NCBI RefSeq assembly: GCF_022271435.1
Contig: NZ_JAFIQY010000005.1
Span: 124,001 to 188,000 of the forward strand
DNA length: 64,000 nt
Direction: 5' to 3'
Source: Streptomyces monomycini
GTDB lineage: Bacteria > Actinomycetota > Actinomycetes > Streptomycetales > Streptomycetaceae
Shown here: piece after piece, positions 1 to 9,767 of the stretch
Layout of the letters: every line of letters begins with the position of its first letter
Position numbering within the stretch: position 1 is the first letter of the stretch
Translations under genes and position numbers: made by a program
The notes under the pieces: generated by a model
Told to the model about the DNA's origin: nothing
Database searches by the model: none
The model's input: the letters and a program-made list of their open reading frames with translations, nothing else

Positions 1-3000
1 GTGTCCGTCCGCAGGCCGTCCGGGGCCGCCAGTACTGCCCAGCGCGCGAAGTCGCCGCCCCGCGCGGTGCTCAGCGGCGCCCAGGGGATCTCGCCGGTCT
101 CCGTTTCCGGGTCCGACTGCCCGGCCTGCGGGGCGGGAGCCACCCGTGCCAGCCGCTCCGGGGTGCGCTCGTCGAAGACCTGGCGGGTGGTCAGCACATG
201 CCCGGCGCGGCGCGCCCGCGAGGCGAGCTGCACCGCCATGATCGAGTCGCCGCCCAGCTCGAAGAAGCTGTCCTCGGGCCCCACCCGCTCCCGGCCGAGC
301 ACCTGCGCGAACAGCGCGCACAGGGTCTCCTCGGCGGCGCCGCGCGGCTCCCGCGCCGATCCGCTGCCGGTGAAGTCGGGGGCGGGCAGTGCCTGGTGGT
401 CGACCTTGCCGTTCACGGTCAGCGGGAGCCCGTCCAGCGGGACGAACGCCGACGGCACCATGTACTCCGGCAGCCGCCCGCCCACGAACTCGCGCAGCGC
501 GGCGAGCAGCGCGCCGGTGTCCCGGCCCGCCGCCGCGCTGCCGCCGGACTCCCCGGTGAGCAGGGCTTCCGGAGCGCTGCCCGCGCCCACGGCGGCCCGG
601 CCGCCGCCCGGCTCGTCGCGGAACGGCTGCTCGTCGCGCGGCGGCTGCCCGCCGTCGTACGCGGGCTGCGCGACGACGTACGCCACCAGCCGGCGCTCCC
701 CCGGCCGGTCCTCGCGGGCCACCACCACCGCCTCGCCGACCGCCGGGTGGGCCGCCAGCGCCGCTTCGATCTCCCCCGGCTCGATACGGAAACCGCGCAC
801 CTTGACCTGGGCGTCCGCCCGCCCGACGAAGACCAGTTCCCCGTCGTCGGTCCAGCGCACCATGTCGCCGGTGCGGTACATCCGCTCACCGGGCACGAAG
901 GGGCTGGCGGTGAAGCGTTCCGCCGTCAGGCCGGGGCGGGAGAGGTAGCCGCGCGCCAGGCCCGTGCCGGCGATGCAGAGTTCGCCCGTCACCCCTGGCG
1001 GTACGGGCTGGAGGAACGCGTCCAGTACGTACACCTGGCGGTTGTCCAGCGGGCGGCCGACCGGCAGTACGGACGGCACCGGGTCGCCGGGGCGCAGCCG
1101 GTGCCAGGTGGCGCACAGGGCGGCCTCGGTCGGCCCGTACAGATGCCGTACGGCCACCTCGGGGCAGGCCGCGCGCACCCGGGCCACGGCGGCCGGCGGC
1201 ACCACGTCACCGCCGGTCAGCACCTCGCGCAGCCCGGCGAAGCACTCCGGTGACTCCTCGGCCACCACGCGGAACGACCCCGCCGTCAGATGTACCGCCG
1301 TGACCCCCGCCGCCACGGCCGCACGGATCCGCGGCCCGTCCACCACGCCCTGTCCGTCCACCACCACGCGCGCGCCGGACACCAGCGGCACCCACACCTC
1401 GAACAGCGAGGCGTCGAAGGCGTGCGGCGCGTGCATCAGCACCGCGTCGCCCGCGCCGACGGACCAGTCACGCTGTCCGACGAGCCCGGCGACGCTGCCG
1501 TGCGGCATCGACACGCCCTTGGGCACCCCGGTCGAACCGGAGGTGTACATCACGTACGCCAGGTCCTCAGGGCCCACCCGGACCGCCGGGTCCTGCGCGG
1601 GACTTGCGGCCACGGACGCCCGCGTACGGGGGTCGTCCAGCACCACGACGCCGCCGCGCACGCCGGGCGGCACCGCGGCCCGGGTGCTCCCGGTGCACAG
1701 CACGGCCGCCGGCGCCGAGTCGGCCAGCATGACCGCCACCCGCTCCGCCGGGTACGCGGCGTCCACCGGCACGTACGCCGCGCCCGCCTTCCAGACGCCG
1801 AGCAGCGCCACCAGCAGCCCGGCCGACCGCTCCATCAGCACGGCGACCCGGCTGCCGCGTGTCACCCCCTGGCTGATCAGGTACGTGGCCAGGCGTCCCG
1901 CTTCCGCGTCCAACTCCGCGTACGTCAGTGACTGTTCGTCGTCGGACACGGCGACGGAACCGGGCAGGCGCGCGGCCTGGCGGGCGACCAGCTCCGGCAC
2001 CGAGGTGCCCGGCCGCTCGGCCCCCGTGGCGTTCCAGCCCTCCACGACGAGCCCGTGCTCCGGCGCGCCCAGCACCCCGAACCGCCCGACGGGCACCTCG
2101 GGTTCGGCCGCCGCCTGTTCCAGGAGCCGGACGAAGGCCCGGTGTCCCGCCCCGGCCCACTCCTGGTCGTACAGCGCCGGGTCGGCTTCGAGGACGACGC
2201 TCGTCCCGGCGTCGTCCGGCAGCTCGCGCAGCACCACGGAGAACGCCTCGACGGGCCCGCCCGGCAGGTCGTGCAGGGTGCCCCGGGCCGCGCCGAACCG
2301 CAGGTCGGGGCCGCTCGCCGGGACGGCGACCGAAGGGCCGAAGTCGCGGCGGCCGCCCGGCCGTCCCAGTTCGGCGTGCAGGCGCTCGCCGCGGTACCGC
2401 CGGTGTTCCAGCAGCCCGTCGATCTCGCGCTGCGCGGCGCGGGCCAGCCCGGCGAGGCTGTCACCGGGCCGGGCGGGCAGCCGCAGCGGCAGCACGTTGG
2501 CGGTCGCGCAGGGCGTCCGCCGGGCCGCGGGGCCCGTACGTCCGTCGACCGGGAAGCTCAGCAGCGCCTCGTCCGCCCCCGTCGTGCGGCACACGAAGGT
2601 GGCGACCGCGGCGACGACGAGCGCGCCGCGGCTCACCCCGGTACGGTCGGCGGCCGTCCGCAGCGCTTCCCGGCCGGCGGCCGACAGGCGGCCGGACGCG
2701 CGGGGGCGGGCGTCGCGGAGCACCGACCGGTGTCCCGGCACGGTGGCCGGCTCCGGGCGGTCCGCGAAGTGCTCGTGCCAGTAGCGGCGGTCGGCCTCGT
2801 GCTGCGGCGACTCCTGGTAGGCGGCTTCCTGCTCCCCCAGCTCCCGCAGCGGGGCGTGTCCGGGCGGGCAGTACGGCTCACCGCGCAGGGTCGCGCTGTA
2901 GAGAGCGGCGACACGGCGGGCCAGCAGGGTGCTGCCGAAGTGGTCGACCAGCAGTTGGTGGTGGCGCTGGTACCAGACGTACCGGTCCGGTGCCAGCTTG

Positions 3001-3377
3001 AAGAGGACGTGCGCGGAGAGGTCCCCTTCGGTGGGGTCGGCCGGGTGCCGGCCGTCCGCGCGCATCAACGCCTGCGCCGCCTCCCACGGTTCCCCCTCGT
3101 CGGTGAGGTCGACGTGCCGCAGCGCGATCGTCTCACCGGCCGCCCGGACCACCTGCACCGGGGCGCCGCCGTCCTGCGTGAACCGCAGCCGGAGCGCCTC
3201 GGTCTCGGCGACGGCCTGCCGCAGCGCCCGCCGGAAGAGGTCCGTGTCGAGCGGGCCCAGGACATCGGCGTACTGCCTGATGTCGTACTGCCGGGGCGGG
3301 TTCTCCGCGCGCTGGGCCAGCCACGTCCCCTCCTGGCAAGCGGTCAGGGGCGCAGTGAACTGTGCCTGGCCTTCCAT
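1..3377 (-). CDS. Non-ribosomal peptide synthetase, 3'-truncated by the window edge (C-A-PCP-next domain)
   Basis: The open frame runs from an ATG at 3377 to the window edge (1,125 codons seen). A condensation-type domain occupies about residues 1-430. An adenylation domain follows, with the A3 motif [11 protein letters not shown] (about residue 610), [34 protein letters not shown] and the A10 lysine in LTVNGK. The carrier motif [11 protein letters not shown] lies near residue 1043. The last residues (GEIPWAPL, then LAAPDGL) look like the start of an epimerization or condensation-like domain. By alignment to the GrsA pocket I read D-A-F-H-L-G-L-L-C-K, which resembles published Hpg codes; this is recalled, not searched. 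The C-domain motif is HQLLVDH where HHxxxDG is expected. The gene follows the exporter at 3553-5625, separated by a strong hairpin. Confidence 0.93.
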   Translation of the reverse strand, partial: MEGQAQFTAPLTACQEGTWLAQRAENPPRQYDIRQYADVLGPLDTDLFRRALRQAVAETEALRLRFTQDGGAPVQVVRAAGETIALRHVDLTDEGEPWEAAQALMRADGRHPADPTEGDLSAHVLFKLAPDRYVWYQRHHQLLVDHFGSTLLARRVAALYSATLRGEPYCPPGHAPLRELGEQEAAYQESPQHEADRRYWHEHFADRPEPATVPGHRSVLRDARPRASGRLSAAGREALRTAADRTGVSRGALVVAAVATFVCRTTGADEALLSFPVDGRTGPAARRTPCATANVLPLRLPARPGDSLAGLARAAQREIDGLLEHRRYRGERLHAELGRPGGRRDFGPSVAVPASGPDLRFGAARGTLHDLPGGPVEAFSVVLRELPDDAGTSVVLEADPALYDQEWAGAGHRAFVRLLEQAAAEPEVPVGRFGVLGAPEHGLVVEGWNATGAERPGTSVPELVARQAARLPGSVAVSDDEQSLTYAELDAEAGRLATYLISQGVTRGSRVAVLMERSAGLLVALLGVWKAGAAYVPVDAAYPAERVAVMLADSAPAAVLCTGSTRAAVPPGVRGGVVVLDDPRTRASVAASPAQDPAVRVGPEDLAYVMYTSGSTGVPKGVSMPHGSVAGLVGQRDWSVGAGDAVLMHAPHAFDASLFEVWVPLVSGARVVVDGQGVVDGPRIRAAVAAGVTAVHLTAGSFRVVAEESPECFAGLREVLTGGDVVPPAAVARVRAACPEVAVRHLYGPTEAALCATWHRLRPGDPVPSVLPVGRPLDNRQVYVLDAFLQPVPPGVTGELCIAGTGLARGYLSRPGLTAERFTASPFVPGERMYRTGDMVRWTDDGELVFVGRADAQVKVRGFRIEPGEIEAALAAHPAVGEAVVVAREDRPGERRLVAYVVAQPAYDGGQPPRDEQPFRDEPGGGRAAVGAGSAPEALLTGESGGSAAAGRDTGALLAALREFVGGRLPEYMVPSAFVPLDGLPLTVNGKVDHQALPAPDFTGSGSAREPRGAAEETLCALFAQVLGRERVGPEDSFFELGGDSIMAVQLASRARRAGHVLTTRQVFDERTPERLARVAPAPQAGQSDPETETGEIPWAPLSTARGGDFARWAVLAAPDGLRTD

Positions 3378-3420
3378 GTCTCCCCCTTTGACGGACAACC
3401 CGATGCTCGCTTCTGCCTGC

Positions 3421-3456
3421 CGCGCCACCGCGGCGGCCGTCCGCCGCGGTGGCGCG
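3421..3456 (-). terminator. Strong hairpin between the exporter and NRPS genes
   Basis: A perfect 16-bp inverted repeat (3421-3436 against 3441-3456) has a 4-nt loop. No clear T-run follows, as is common in Streptomyces. It lies between the exporter stop (3553) and the NRPS start (3377), so it should reduce read-through or process the mRNA. Confidence 0.65.
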
Positions 3457-3493
3457 TCGTTCCCGTGTACGCGGCCGCCGAAGGGCCGCCGGT

Positions 3494-3568
3494 CAGCGGC
3501 CGCCGGTTCAGCGGCCGCCGGTTCAGCAGCTGCCGGTTCAGCGGCCGCCGGCTCAGCGGCTGCCGGGG
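3494..3568. repeat. 15-bp tandem repeat, 5 imperfect copies, across the exporter stop codon
   Basis: Five consecutive 15-nt units of the type CAGCGGCCGCCGGTT start at 3494, 3509, 3524, 3539 and 3554. The exporter's stop codon (3553-3555) sits at the junction of units 4 and 5, so the last unit is coding and the rest is 3' flank. There are no unique spacers. Confidence 0.85.
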
Positions 3569-5625
3569 CCCGGACCGTTGGTGTGCCACACCCCGCCGCC
3601 CGGGGCGCCGCCGCCGTCGTCGGGCCCGGAGCCGTCGAAGAAGACCATGCCGCCCGGCATCATCTGCGGCGCAGACTCCTGCGGCCGGCGATCCTCCTCG
3701 GGGCCGGGCTCGGCCGGGCCGGGCCCGCTGCCATTGACGGCCTGCCGGGCGAACTGTGTGTGGTACAGCTCCGCGTAGAGCCCGCCGGCCGCCAGCAGCT
3801 CCTCGTGCGTGCCCCGTTCGCGGATGCCGCCCTCGTCGAAGACCAGGATCTGGTCGGCCTCGCGGATGGTGGACAGCCGGTGCGCGATGACGACGGAGGT
3901 ACGGCCGTGCAGCGCCGTCTTCAGGGCCCGCTGGACGGCCGCCTCGGACTCCGAGTCCAGGTGCGCGGTCGCCTCGTCGAGGACCACGATGGACGGGGCC
4001 TTGAGCAGCAGCCGGGCCAGCGCCAGGCGTTGCTTCTCGCCGCCCGAGAGCCGGTAGCCGCGGTCGCCCGCCACCGTGTCCAGGCCGCTGGGCAGCGCGT
4101 TGATGGTGTCCCAGATCTGCGCGGCCCGGCACGCCTCGATCAGCTCCTCCTCGGTGGCGCCGGGGCGGGCGTAGGTGAGGTTGTTGCGGATGGTGTCGTG
4201 GAAGAGGTGGGCGTCCTGGGACACCACACCGACGGTCCGGCGCAGCGAGTCCAGGGTGACGTCGCGCAGGTCCTGCCCGGCGATGCGGACACTGCCCGCC
4301 GACGGGTCGTACAGCCGCGAGACCAGGTGCGTGGCGGTCGTCTTGCCCACGCCGGACGGGCCCACCAGCGCGGTGAGCTTGCCGGACGGCGCCGTGAAGC
4401 TGATGTCACGCAGCACCTCGGGCGCATCCTGGGACCGCTCGTCGGCGGGCAGCGCGTTGGACTCCAGGGATGCCAGGGAGACCTCGCTCGCCTTCGGGTA
4501 GCGGAAGGACACCCCGTCGAAGGTGATCTCGGGGGCGGCTCCGTCGTCCGGCGTGGGCAGGTCGGTCGCGTTCTCCCGCTCGGTAATCAGCGGCTTCAGG
4601 TCCAGGAGTTCGAAGATCCGGTCGAAGCTGACCATCGCGGTGTGCGCCTCGCCCTGGATGCTGGACAGCTGGGTGATCGGGCCGTACAGGCGGGCCAGCA
4701 GGGCGGCCAGCGCCACCAGCGTGCCGACCTGGAAGGTCCCGTCGACGACCATGGCGCCGCCGAGGCCGTAGACGAGCGCGGTGACCACGGCGGCCAGCAG
4801 CGTCATGATGATGACCGTCAGCCGGCTCAGCACCATCCAGGTGGTGCCGACCTTGCGCACCTTCTCCGCGCGCTCGGCGAACAGCTGTGCCTCCTCGCGC
4901 GGGCGGCCGAAGAGCTTGGAGAGCATCGCGCCCGCCACGTTGAAGCGCTCGCCGATGGTCGCGCCCATCTCGGCGTTCATCTGCATCTGTTCGCGGGAGT
5001 AGCGCGTCAGCCGCCGCCCGACCAGCGCGCCGGGAATCATGAAGATCGGCAGGATCACCAGCGCCACCAGACTGACCAGCCACGACAGGTAGAACATGCT
5101 GCCGAGGACCAGCACCAGCGTGAACACGCTGGACAGCGAGCCCAGGAGGGTGCCCAGCGCGTGCTGCGCGCCCACCACGTCCGTGTTGAGCCGACTGACC
5201 AGGGACCCGGTCTGGGTCCGGGTGAAGAAGGCCAGCGGCTGGCGCTGTACGTGGGTGAACGCCTGCACCCGCAGGTCGTAGCTGACGCCCTGGCTGATCC
5301 GGCCCGAGTACCAGCTCTGCGCGAGCTGGAGCCCCGCGTCGAGGACGGCGAGCCCCGCGACGACGAGCGAGATCACCGTCAGCACCGTCGTGTCCTTCTG
5401 GAGGATGCCGACGTCGATGATCTCCTTGAGGAGCAGCGGGGTGGAGACGATGATGAGCGAGTCCAGCACGGTCAGCAGCACCAGCAGGACGCTCTCGCGG
5501 GAATGCGGCTTCGCATACGCGAGAATCCGGCGGAGCGTTCCCGGCCGGAGCCGCTGCGAAGCCGTGGAATTGCCCGGGTCGTCGTACGTCGCCAGCATGA
5601 TGCCCGAGCCTTGTCCGGCAAACAT
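3553..5625 (-). CDS. ABC-type exporter, fused membrane and ATPase domains
   Basis: This 690-residue half-transporter has an N-terminal six-helix exporter domain (about residues 40-330) and a C-terminal ATPase. The ATPase shows Walker [10 protein letters not shown], the signature [15 protein letters not shown] and Walker B IVVLDEAT. The last 40 residues are a Pro/Gly-rich tail. An AGGAGG sequence lies 11 nt before the ATG at 5625; a second ATG at 5598 is also possible. Exporters of this type sit beside NRPS genes in glycopeptide and related Hpg-peptide clusters, where they are proposed to export the product. It lies between the StrR-like regulator and the NRPS gene, so product export or self-resistance is the likely job. 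A perfect palindrome just upstream may be its operator. Confidence 0.92.
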   Translation of the reverse strand: MFAGQGSGIMLATYDDPGNSTASQRLRPGTLRRILAYAKPHSRESVLLVLLTVLDSLIIVSTPLLLKEIIDVGILQKDTTVLTVISLVVAGLAVLDAGLQLAQSWYSGRISQGVSYDLRVQAFTHVQRQPLAFFTRTQTGSLVSRLNTDVVGAQHALGTLLGSLSSVFTLVLVLGSMFYLSWLVSLVALVILPIFMIPGALVGRRLTRYSREQMQMNAEMGATIGERFNVAGAMLSKLFGRPREEAQLFAERAEKVRKVGTTWMVLSRLTVIIMTLLAAVVTALVYGLGGAMVVDGTFQVGTLVALAALLARLYGPITQLSSIQGEAHTAMVSFDRIFELLDLKPLITERENATDLPTPDDGAAPEITFDGVSFRYPKASEVSLASLESNALPADERSQDAPEVLRDISFTAPSGKLTALVGPSGVGKTTATHLVSRLYDPSAGSVRIAGQDLRDVTLDSLRRTVGVVSQDAHLFHDTIRNNLTYARPGATEEELIEACRAAQIWDTINALPSGLDTVAGDRGYRLSGGEKQRLALARLLLKAPSIVVLDEATAHLDSESEAAVQRALKTALHGRTSVVIAHRLSTIREADQILVFDEGGIRERGTHEELLAAGGLYAELYHTQFARQAVNGSGPGPAEPGPEEDRRPQESAPQMMPGGMVFFDGSGPDDGGGAPGGGVWHTNGPGPGSR

Positions 5626-6072
5626 ATCAGCGGAAACCTCCTGGGTCGGGATTCCTGGTCATGCGGTCGGACCGCATGGAAAAGGCGGCACCCCGAGGGG
5701 CGCCCGATCCGTCATGTTCGGCGAGCTTTCACGAAGACCGGCCCACCGAATGCGGTGACCGGAATACTGTCCTGCTGCGGTGCGCCATTTCGACGATACC
5801 CATATCAACTCCCGCCAGCCAGGCCGATGGACCCGGGGCGGCTCCAGGCATTTCTCGCCCGGCCACGGAAAAGGTGAAAGTGCGGCACCGGTCCACGGCA
5901 CGCCGGTGCACCGGAGAATTCACGGCGCCGGGTGCCGGGCGGCCCGGCGGGCGGCGCTTTCGCGGGCGCCCGCCGGTACCGACCGTATCGCGCGTTTCCG
6001 TCAGGTGCGGCCGGCCGGGCCACAATCGTCCAACCGGCCGCGTTCCTCACTTGGACATGGTGCGGCCGCCTG
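5626..6072. other. 447-bp intergenic region upstream of the exporter
   Basis: No protein-like frame was found. It holds the AGGAGG site of the exporter, the 19-bp palindrome at 5660-5678 and stretches poorer in GC than the flanks. It probably carries the exporter promoter and the 3' end of the StrR-like transcript. Confidence 0.5.
5660..5678. promoter_or_regulatory. Perfect 19-bp palindrome, candidate operator of the exporter
   Basis: CATGCGGTCGGACCGCATG has two 9-bp arms around one central G and lies 35-53 nt upstream of the exporter ATG. Position and symmetry fit a dimeric regulator site. It does not match the StrR consensus I remember (GTTCGACTG, 11 nt, CAGTCGAAC), so the binding protein is unknown. 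Confidence 0.45.
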
Positions 6073-7104
6073 TCAGACGGCCTCGGCGACATTGCGCTCG
6101 GCCCGCTGGGCGAAGTCCGCCCAGATGTCCGCGCATTCCCGGGCCAGTTGCGCGATGATGCCACTGCAGTGCGGAGGAATGTTCGCCATGATGTCGTCCC
6201 ACTCCTCCGGGCTGATCGTGTGGATGCTCAGCAGCCGCAGCAGCGTCCGCCCGGTCTCGCTGAACCGCAGGGCCGGGTCGACCTTGAGGCGGCGTACGAC
6301 CACCGTCCGGTCCTGGACGGGCATCCGCACGGGCACCGCGCCCTCACCGCCGTCCCCCGCGTCGGCGGGTCCGGCGGGCAACTGCTCCTGCGGCGCCCGG
6401 ACCGGCCGCCCCCGCCCCTTCAGGAGCGGTTCCTCGCCCCGGCGCAGCCGGTTGCGGACGTCGCGCGCCGTCTCGGGCGAGATCCCGGACGCCCGCGCGA
6501 TCTGCCGCAGCGACAGACCGGGGTTCTCGGCGATGAGGTTGCCGGCGAGCCGGCGGCCCTCGGCTCCGTTGAGCGGCCGGAAGCGGCCGTCCTGGCCGAT
6601 CCTGCCGCGCCCCGCGGCGGCCGCGCCCGCCACCCGCCGGCGGATCTCCGCGACGGTGCCCGGCGCGATGCCGGTGACCGAGGCGATCATCCGGTCCGAC
6701 CACAACGGGTGTGAACGGATGATGCGTTCGGCCGCGTTCTTGCGGTCCGCCATGGACAGCGGAAGGCCGTGCGTGATGTTCGACTCGACGGCCAGGACGA
6801 AGGCGTCGGCCTCGTCACCGTCGAAGAACCTCACCGCGATCTTGTCGTCGCCGCGCCGTTCCGCGGCTCGTAGTCGGTGGACACCGTCGATGACCCGCAT
6901 CGTCGCGCGGTGCGCGATGATGGGCGGCAGCGGTGCCTGTGCCACCGTCAGCATGTCCACATGTTCCGTGTCTTCCCCGGATATGCGCGGAGAACCGGCC
7001 ACCGAAAGCGCGTTGATCTCCACTTCGACGACCGTCTGCATATCCAGGTGCGCCTGCCCAGGTTCCACTCCAGGCTCCTCGCGTTGTGATTCCCCCGTGC
7101 GCAA
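6073..7104 (-). CDS. StrR/Bbr-type pathway-specific activator with ParB-like N-terminus
   Basis: The protein has 343 residues. The N-terminal part (ISGEDTEHVDML, APLPPIIAHRATMRVIDGVHRLRA, then KIAVRFFDGDEADAF) is the ParB/sulfiredoxin-like domain of StrR regulators. The middle part (HPLWSDRMIASVTGIAPGTV, then GLSLRQIARASGISPETARD) holds helix-turn-helix segments. This family activates streptomycin, balhimycin and teicoplanin-type clusters. Its place beside an Hpg-type NRPS, an exporter and DAHP synthase fits the pathway activator. Start chosen: ATG at 7104, which gives the full conserved N-terminus. Confidence 0.93.
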   Translation of the reverse strand: MRTGESQREEPGVEPGQAHLDMQTVVEVEINALSVAGSPRISGEDTEHVDMLTVAQAPLPPIIAHRATMRVIDGVHRLRAAERRGDDKIAVRFFDGDEADAFVLAVESNITHGLPLSMADRKNAAERIIRSHPLWSDRMIASVTGIAPGTVAEIRRRVAGAAAAGRGRIGQDGRFRPLNGAEGRRLAGNLIAENPGLSLRQIARASGISPETARDVRNRLRRGEEPLLKGRGRPVRAPQEQLPAGPADAGDGGEGAVPVRMPVQDRTVVVRRLKVDPALRFSETGRTLLRLLSIHTISPEEWDDIMANIPPHCSGIIAQLARECADIWADFAQRAERNVAEAV

Positions 7105-7513
7105 GCTCGCGCCGACGCACCCTAACGACGTACGGCAGGCCCGTGCTTCGGCGATGCCGGCCTGAGGAGGACATCGCCGGGCCGTTCAGGTGTGTAGAAC
7201 CCACCCCCGCTTCTCGACCGGTGACAACTCCCGGCGGGGGAGGAAGGTTCCCGAACCGCAGAAAACGCCGCACGCGAAGCGGAACACATATTCAAACAAA
7301 CCATCTTCCCCCATACAGATACATACTCTAACAGTGCCTTTATCTACGGGGCACCCCTACCTGAAGTGCCTGAACCCGCGATGTCGCATTCCACCGGACA
7401 CCGGAATCGGGCCTTTCGGCTCCCGTTCGATCCCCGTTCGGCTCCCGTTCCCGGTCCCCGACGACACAGATGACACGGACGACACGGGCGGCTCCGCCGC
7501 CCACCCGCACCGG
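7105..7513. promoter_or_regulatory. Leader region of the StrR-like gene with an AT-rich patch
   Basis: These 409 bp show no convincing gene. Around 7280-7340 the base composition drops sharply in GC; read on the minus strand it contains TTTGTTTGAATATGTG, a plausible promoter core for the StrR-like gene. The stretch 7410-7450 carries two copies of CGGCTCCCGTTC. The transposase fragment begins at 7514. Confidence 0.4.
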
Positions 7514-8014
7514 TCAGCCGGTCCGCGTCCCCCGCCGGCCGCGCCCGCCGCGCGGGTCCTCCCGCCGCGTCCACCCGCCGGCCGCCCGCCCCTCCCCGCC
7601 GGCCGCCGGCGCCACGTACGTCCACCCGTGGCGGCGCATCAGCTTGCGCACACCCTGCACCGTGTACGTCACGCGGAACCGCCGTACGATCACGGCCTGG
7701 ATGCGCTCCAGCGTCCAGCGGTCCCCCGCCCAGCCGTAGGCGGCCGGCCCCCGGGCGAGTTCCGCCTCCAGCCGGCGGAACTGGGCCGGGCTCAGCCGCG
7801 GCCGGGACGCCGGCCCCTTGGAGTCCAGTGCCCGCTCCCCCGCCTGCTGCCAGGCTCTGCGCCACCGCTGCACCGACCGCACGCTCACCCGCAGCTCCCG
7901 GGCGATCACCGCGTTGGTCTCGTCCCGCGCGAACCGCTCGACCGCCTTCAGCCGCAGCCGTTCGCGGAACTCCCGCCGCTCGGCGGTCAGTCCGCCGCCC
8001 TGTGCGTATCGCAT
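7514..8014 (-). pseudogene. N-terminal fragment of an IS630-type transposase
   Basis: The 166-residue frame starting MRYAQGGGLTAERREFRERLRL holds the two helix-turn-helix motifs of IS630-family transposases (VIARELRVSVRSVQRWRRAW, then the winged helix ending LMRRHGWTYV). After about residue 130 the sequence becomes basic low-complexity, and no DDE catalytic half was found in any frame before the StrR-like gene. A longer in-frame start exists at 8062. It is an IS remnant inside the peptide cluster, or possibly a domesticated DNA-binding protein. I saw no terminal inverted repeats. Confidence 0.7.
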
Positions 8015-8275
8015 CTCTCCGACATACCCCAGGATGCCCGATGGGTCAGCCTCCGACGACATTACGGGTTCAGCACCGGTACCCCTATCGCGGGCGGCCC
8101 CGTGCTCCGGGGAACACCGGCTCCCGGACGTCCCACGCGTCCGGTCGCGGACACGGAAATTGGCCTGTACCAGACGGCCGGACGGTGGGTCGTGTGCGCT
8201 TTCGTCCGGCCGCCCGTCGGGGTACCCCTACCGGCGGCGCGCACCCCGCCGACAGGAGCCGGGGCTCCGTCGGTC

Positions 8276-9325
8276 TCAGGAGGCGGCGGCCACGGCCTGC
8301 GGCACCGGCTGGGTGAGCGTCCGGCCCATCAGCGGCGACAGGATCGTGGCCGTACTGGCGATCTCCCGCATGTCGGCCTCCAGCAGCGCCTGGTCACCGT
8401 CGCACCGCGCCGTCTCCGGCGCCGGATGCACATCGATCATGACGCCGTCCGCGCCGACCGCCAGCGCCGCCCGCATCAGCGGCAGGACCAGTTCGCGGCG
8501 GCCGCCGGAGTGCGACGGGTCCACGATCACCGGGAGGTGCGACAGGCGCTGGGCCACCGGTACCGCGCTGATGTCCAGCGTGTTGCGGGTCGCGGTCTCG
8601 AACGTACGGATGCCGCGCTCGCACAGCACGATGTCCAGGTTGCCGCGCTGCGCGATGTACTCGGCGGCCATCAGCCACTCGTCGATGGTCGCGCCGAACC
8701 CGCGCTTGAGCAGCACGGGCTTGCCCGCCGAGCCCACCGCCTGGAGCAGCGCGAAGTTCTGCATGTTGCGGGTGCCGATCTGGAGCATGTCCGCGTAGGA
8801 GGCGACCAGTTCGACGCTGCCCGGGTCGATGACCTCGGTGACCACCGGCAGCCCGGTCTCGGCCCGTACGTCGGCGAGGATGCGCAGCCCGGTCTCGCCC
8901 AGCCCCTGGTAGGCGTACGGCGAGGTGCGCGGCTTGAACGCGCCGCCACGCAGCAGCGCGGCCCCGGCGGACCGGGCCATCCGCGCCGCGGTGAGTGTCT
9001 GCTCGGCGGACTCCACCGCGCACGGCCCCGCGATGACGGACAGGGTGTCGGGCCCGATCGGCACACCGCCGACCCGCACGACCGATCGGGCAGGGTGGTG
9101 CTCCCGGCTGACCAGCTTGTAGGGCACGGAGATCCGTACGACGTCGAGGACGCCCCTGCGGCTGCGCAGGTTGAGCGCCTCGAACTCGTCCACGTCCCCG
9201 ACGAGTCCGACGATCGTCCGGGTCACCCCCCGGCTGACGAAGGCGTCACCACCCGCCGAGCGCACCAGACCGACGACGGCGTCGACATCCTCCTGCGTGG
9301 CCCCGGGGGCCATCACCACCACCAT
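8276..9325 (-). CDS. 3-deoxy-7-phosphoheptulonate (DAHP) synthase, AroA/AroG type I-beta
   Basis: This cytosolic enzyme of 349 residues condenses phosphoenolpyruvate and erythrose 4-phosphate, the first step of the shikimate pathway. A ferredoxin-like regulatory N-domain (about residues 1-90) is followed by the TIM barrel with VIAGPCAVES, GGAFKPRTSPYAYQG, QIGTRNMQN, VLLKRGFGATIDEW, VDPSHSGGRR and DGVMIDVHPAPE. The ATG at 9325 has GGGAGG 8 nt upstream; an earlier ATG at 9355 lacks such support. Such extra copies in glycopeptide-type clusters raise aromatic precursor supply for tyrosine and Hpg. Its place between the LAL and StrR regulators supports the same role here. Confidence 0.95.
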   Translation of the reverse strand: MVVVMAPGATQEDVDAVVGLVRSAGGDAFVSRGVTRTIVGLVGDVDEFEALNLRSRRGVLDVVRISVPYKLVSREHHPARSVVRVGGVPIGPDTLSVIAGPCAVESAEQTLTAARMARSAGAALLRGGAFKPRTSPYAYQGLGETGLRILADVRAETGLPVVTEVIDPGSVELVASYADMLQIGTRNMQNFALLQAVGSAGKPVLLKRGFGATIDEWLMAAEYIAQRGNLDIVLCERGIRTFETATRNTLDISAVPVAQRLSHLPVIVDPSHSGGRRELVLPLMRAALAVGADGVMIDVHPAPETARCDGDQALLEADMREIASTATILSPLMGRTLTQPVPQAVAAAS

Positions 9326-9767
9326 GAGGGGTTCCTCCCGTTGAGTGACCGGCACCGGCCGGCCGGGTGTGGCTGGACGAGAAACCGGCGCACGCCCGCA
9401 CCGCCGCGCGCCGGACCGGCTGCCGGGGCCCGAACGGACCGTCCGGCCGCGGTGCGCACCCGTCCGCCAACTCCGTCCGAGCCACCGGATCGCGTCAACT
9501 CCCCTGCTGCACAGCGGAGTTCGCGATATTCCGTATCACCGTCAATGATTCCACACGCACGCGCCGGACTGTCCAACCGCGCAACCTCCACGGGGCACCG
9601 CAGGCCTGCCGTTCGCTACAGCTCTTGGCTACGGCCCTATGCTGCGGCCCTTGCCTACAGCCCTTAACTGCGACCCTTGGCCATGCACGCCCTCCCTGTC
9701 CGGCACGCCCTCCCTGTCCGGCACGCCCTCCCTGTCCGGCACGCTCTGCCTGTCCGGCACGCCCCGC
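9326..9767. other. 442-bp gap between DAHP synthase and LAL genes
   Basis: No supported gene. The right part is the 18-bp tandem repeat (9686-9766). A less GC-rich patch near 9525-9550 probably belongs to the DAHP synthase promoter. Confidence 0.5.
9686..9766. repeat. 18-bp tandem repeat, about 4.5 copies, directly after the LAL stop codon
   Basis: Units of CACGCCCTCCCTGTCCGG start at 9686, 9704 and 9722 (identical). A fourth with two changes starts at 9740 and a partial fifth at 9758. The LAL stop codon is at 9768-9770, so the array fills the immediate 3' flank. Confidence 0.9.

Noticed and set aside
2929..5877. 982-residue open frame on the plus strand
   Set aside because: Antisense to the exporter and NRPS genes, whose conserved motifs on the minus strand are decisive.
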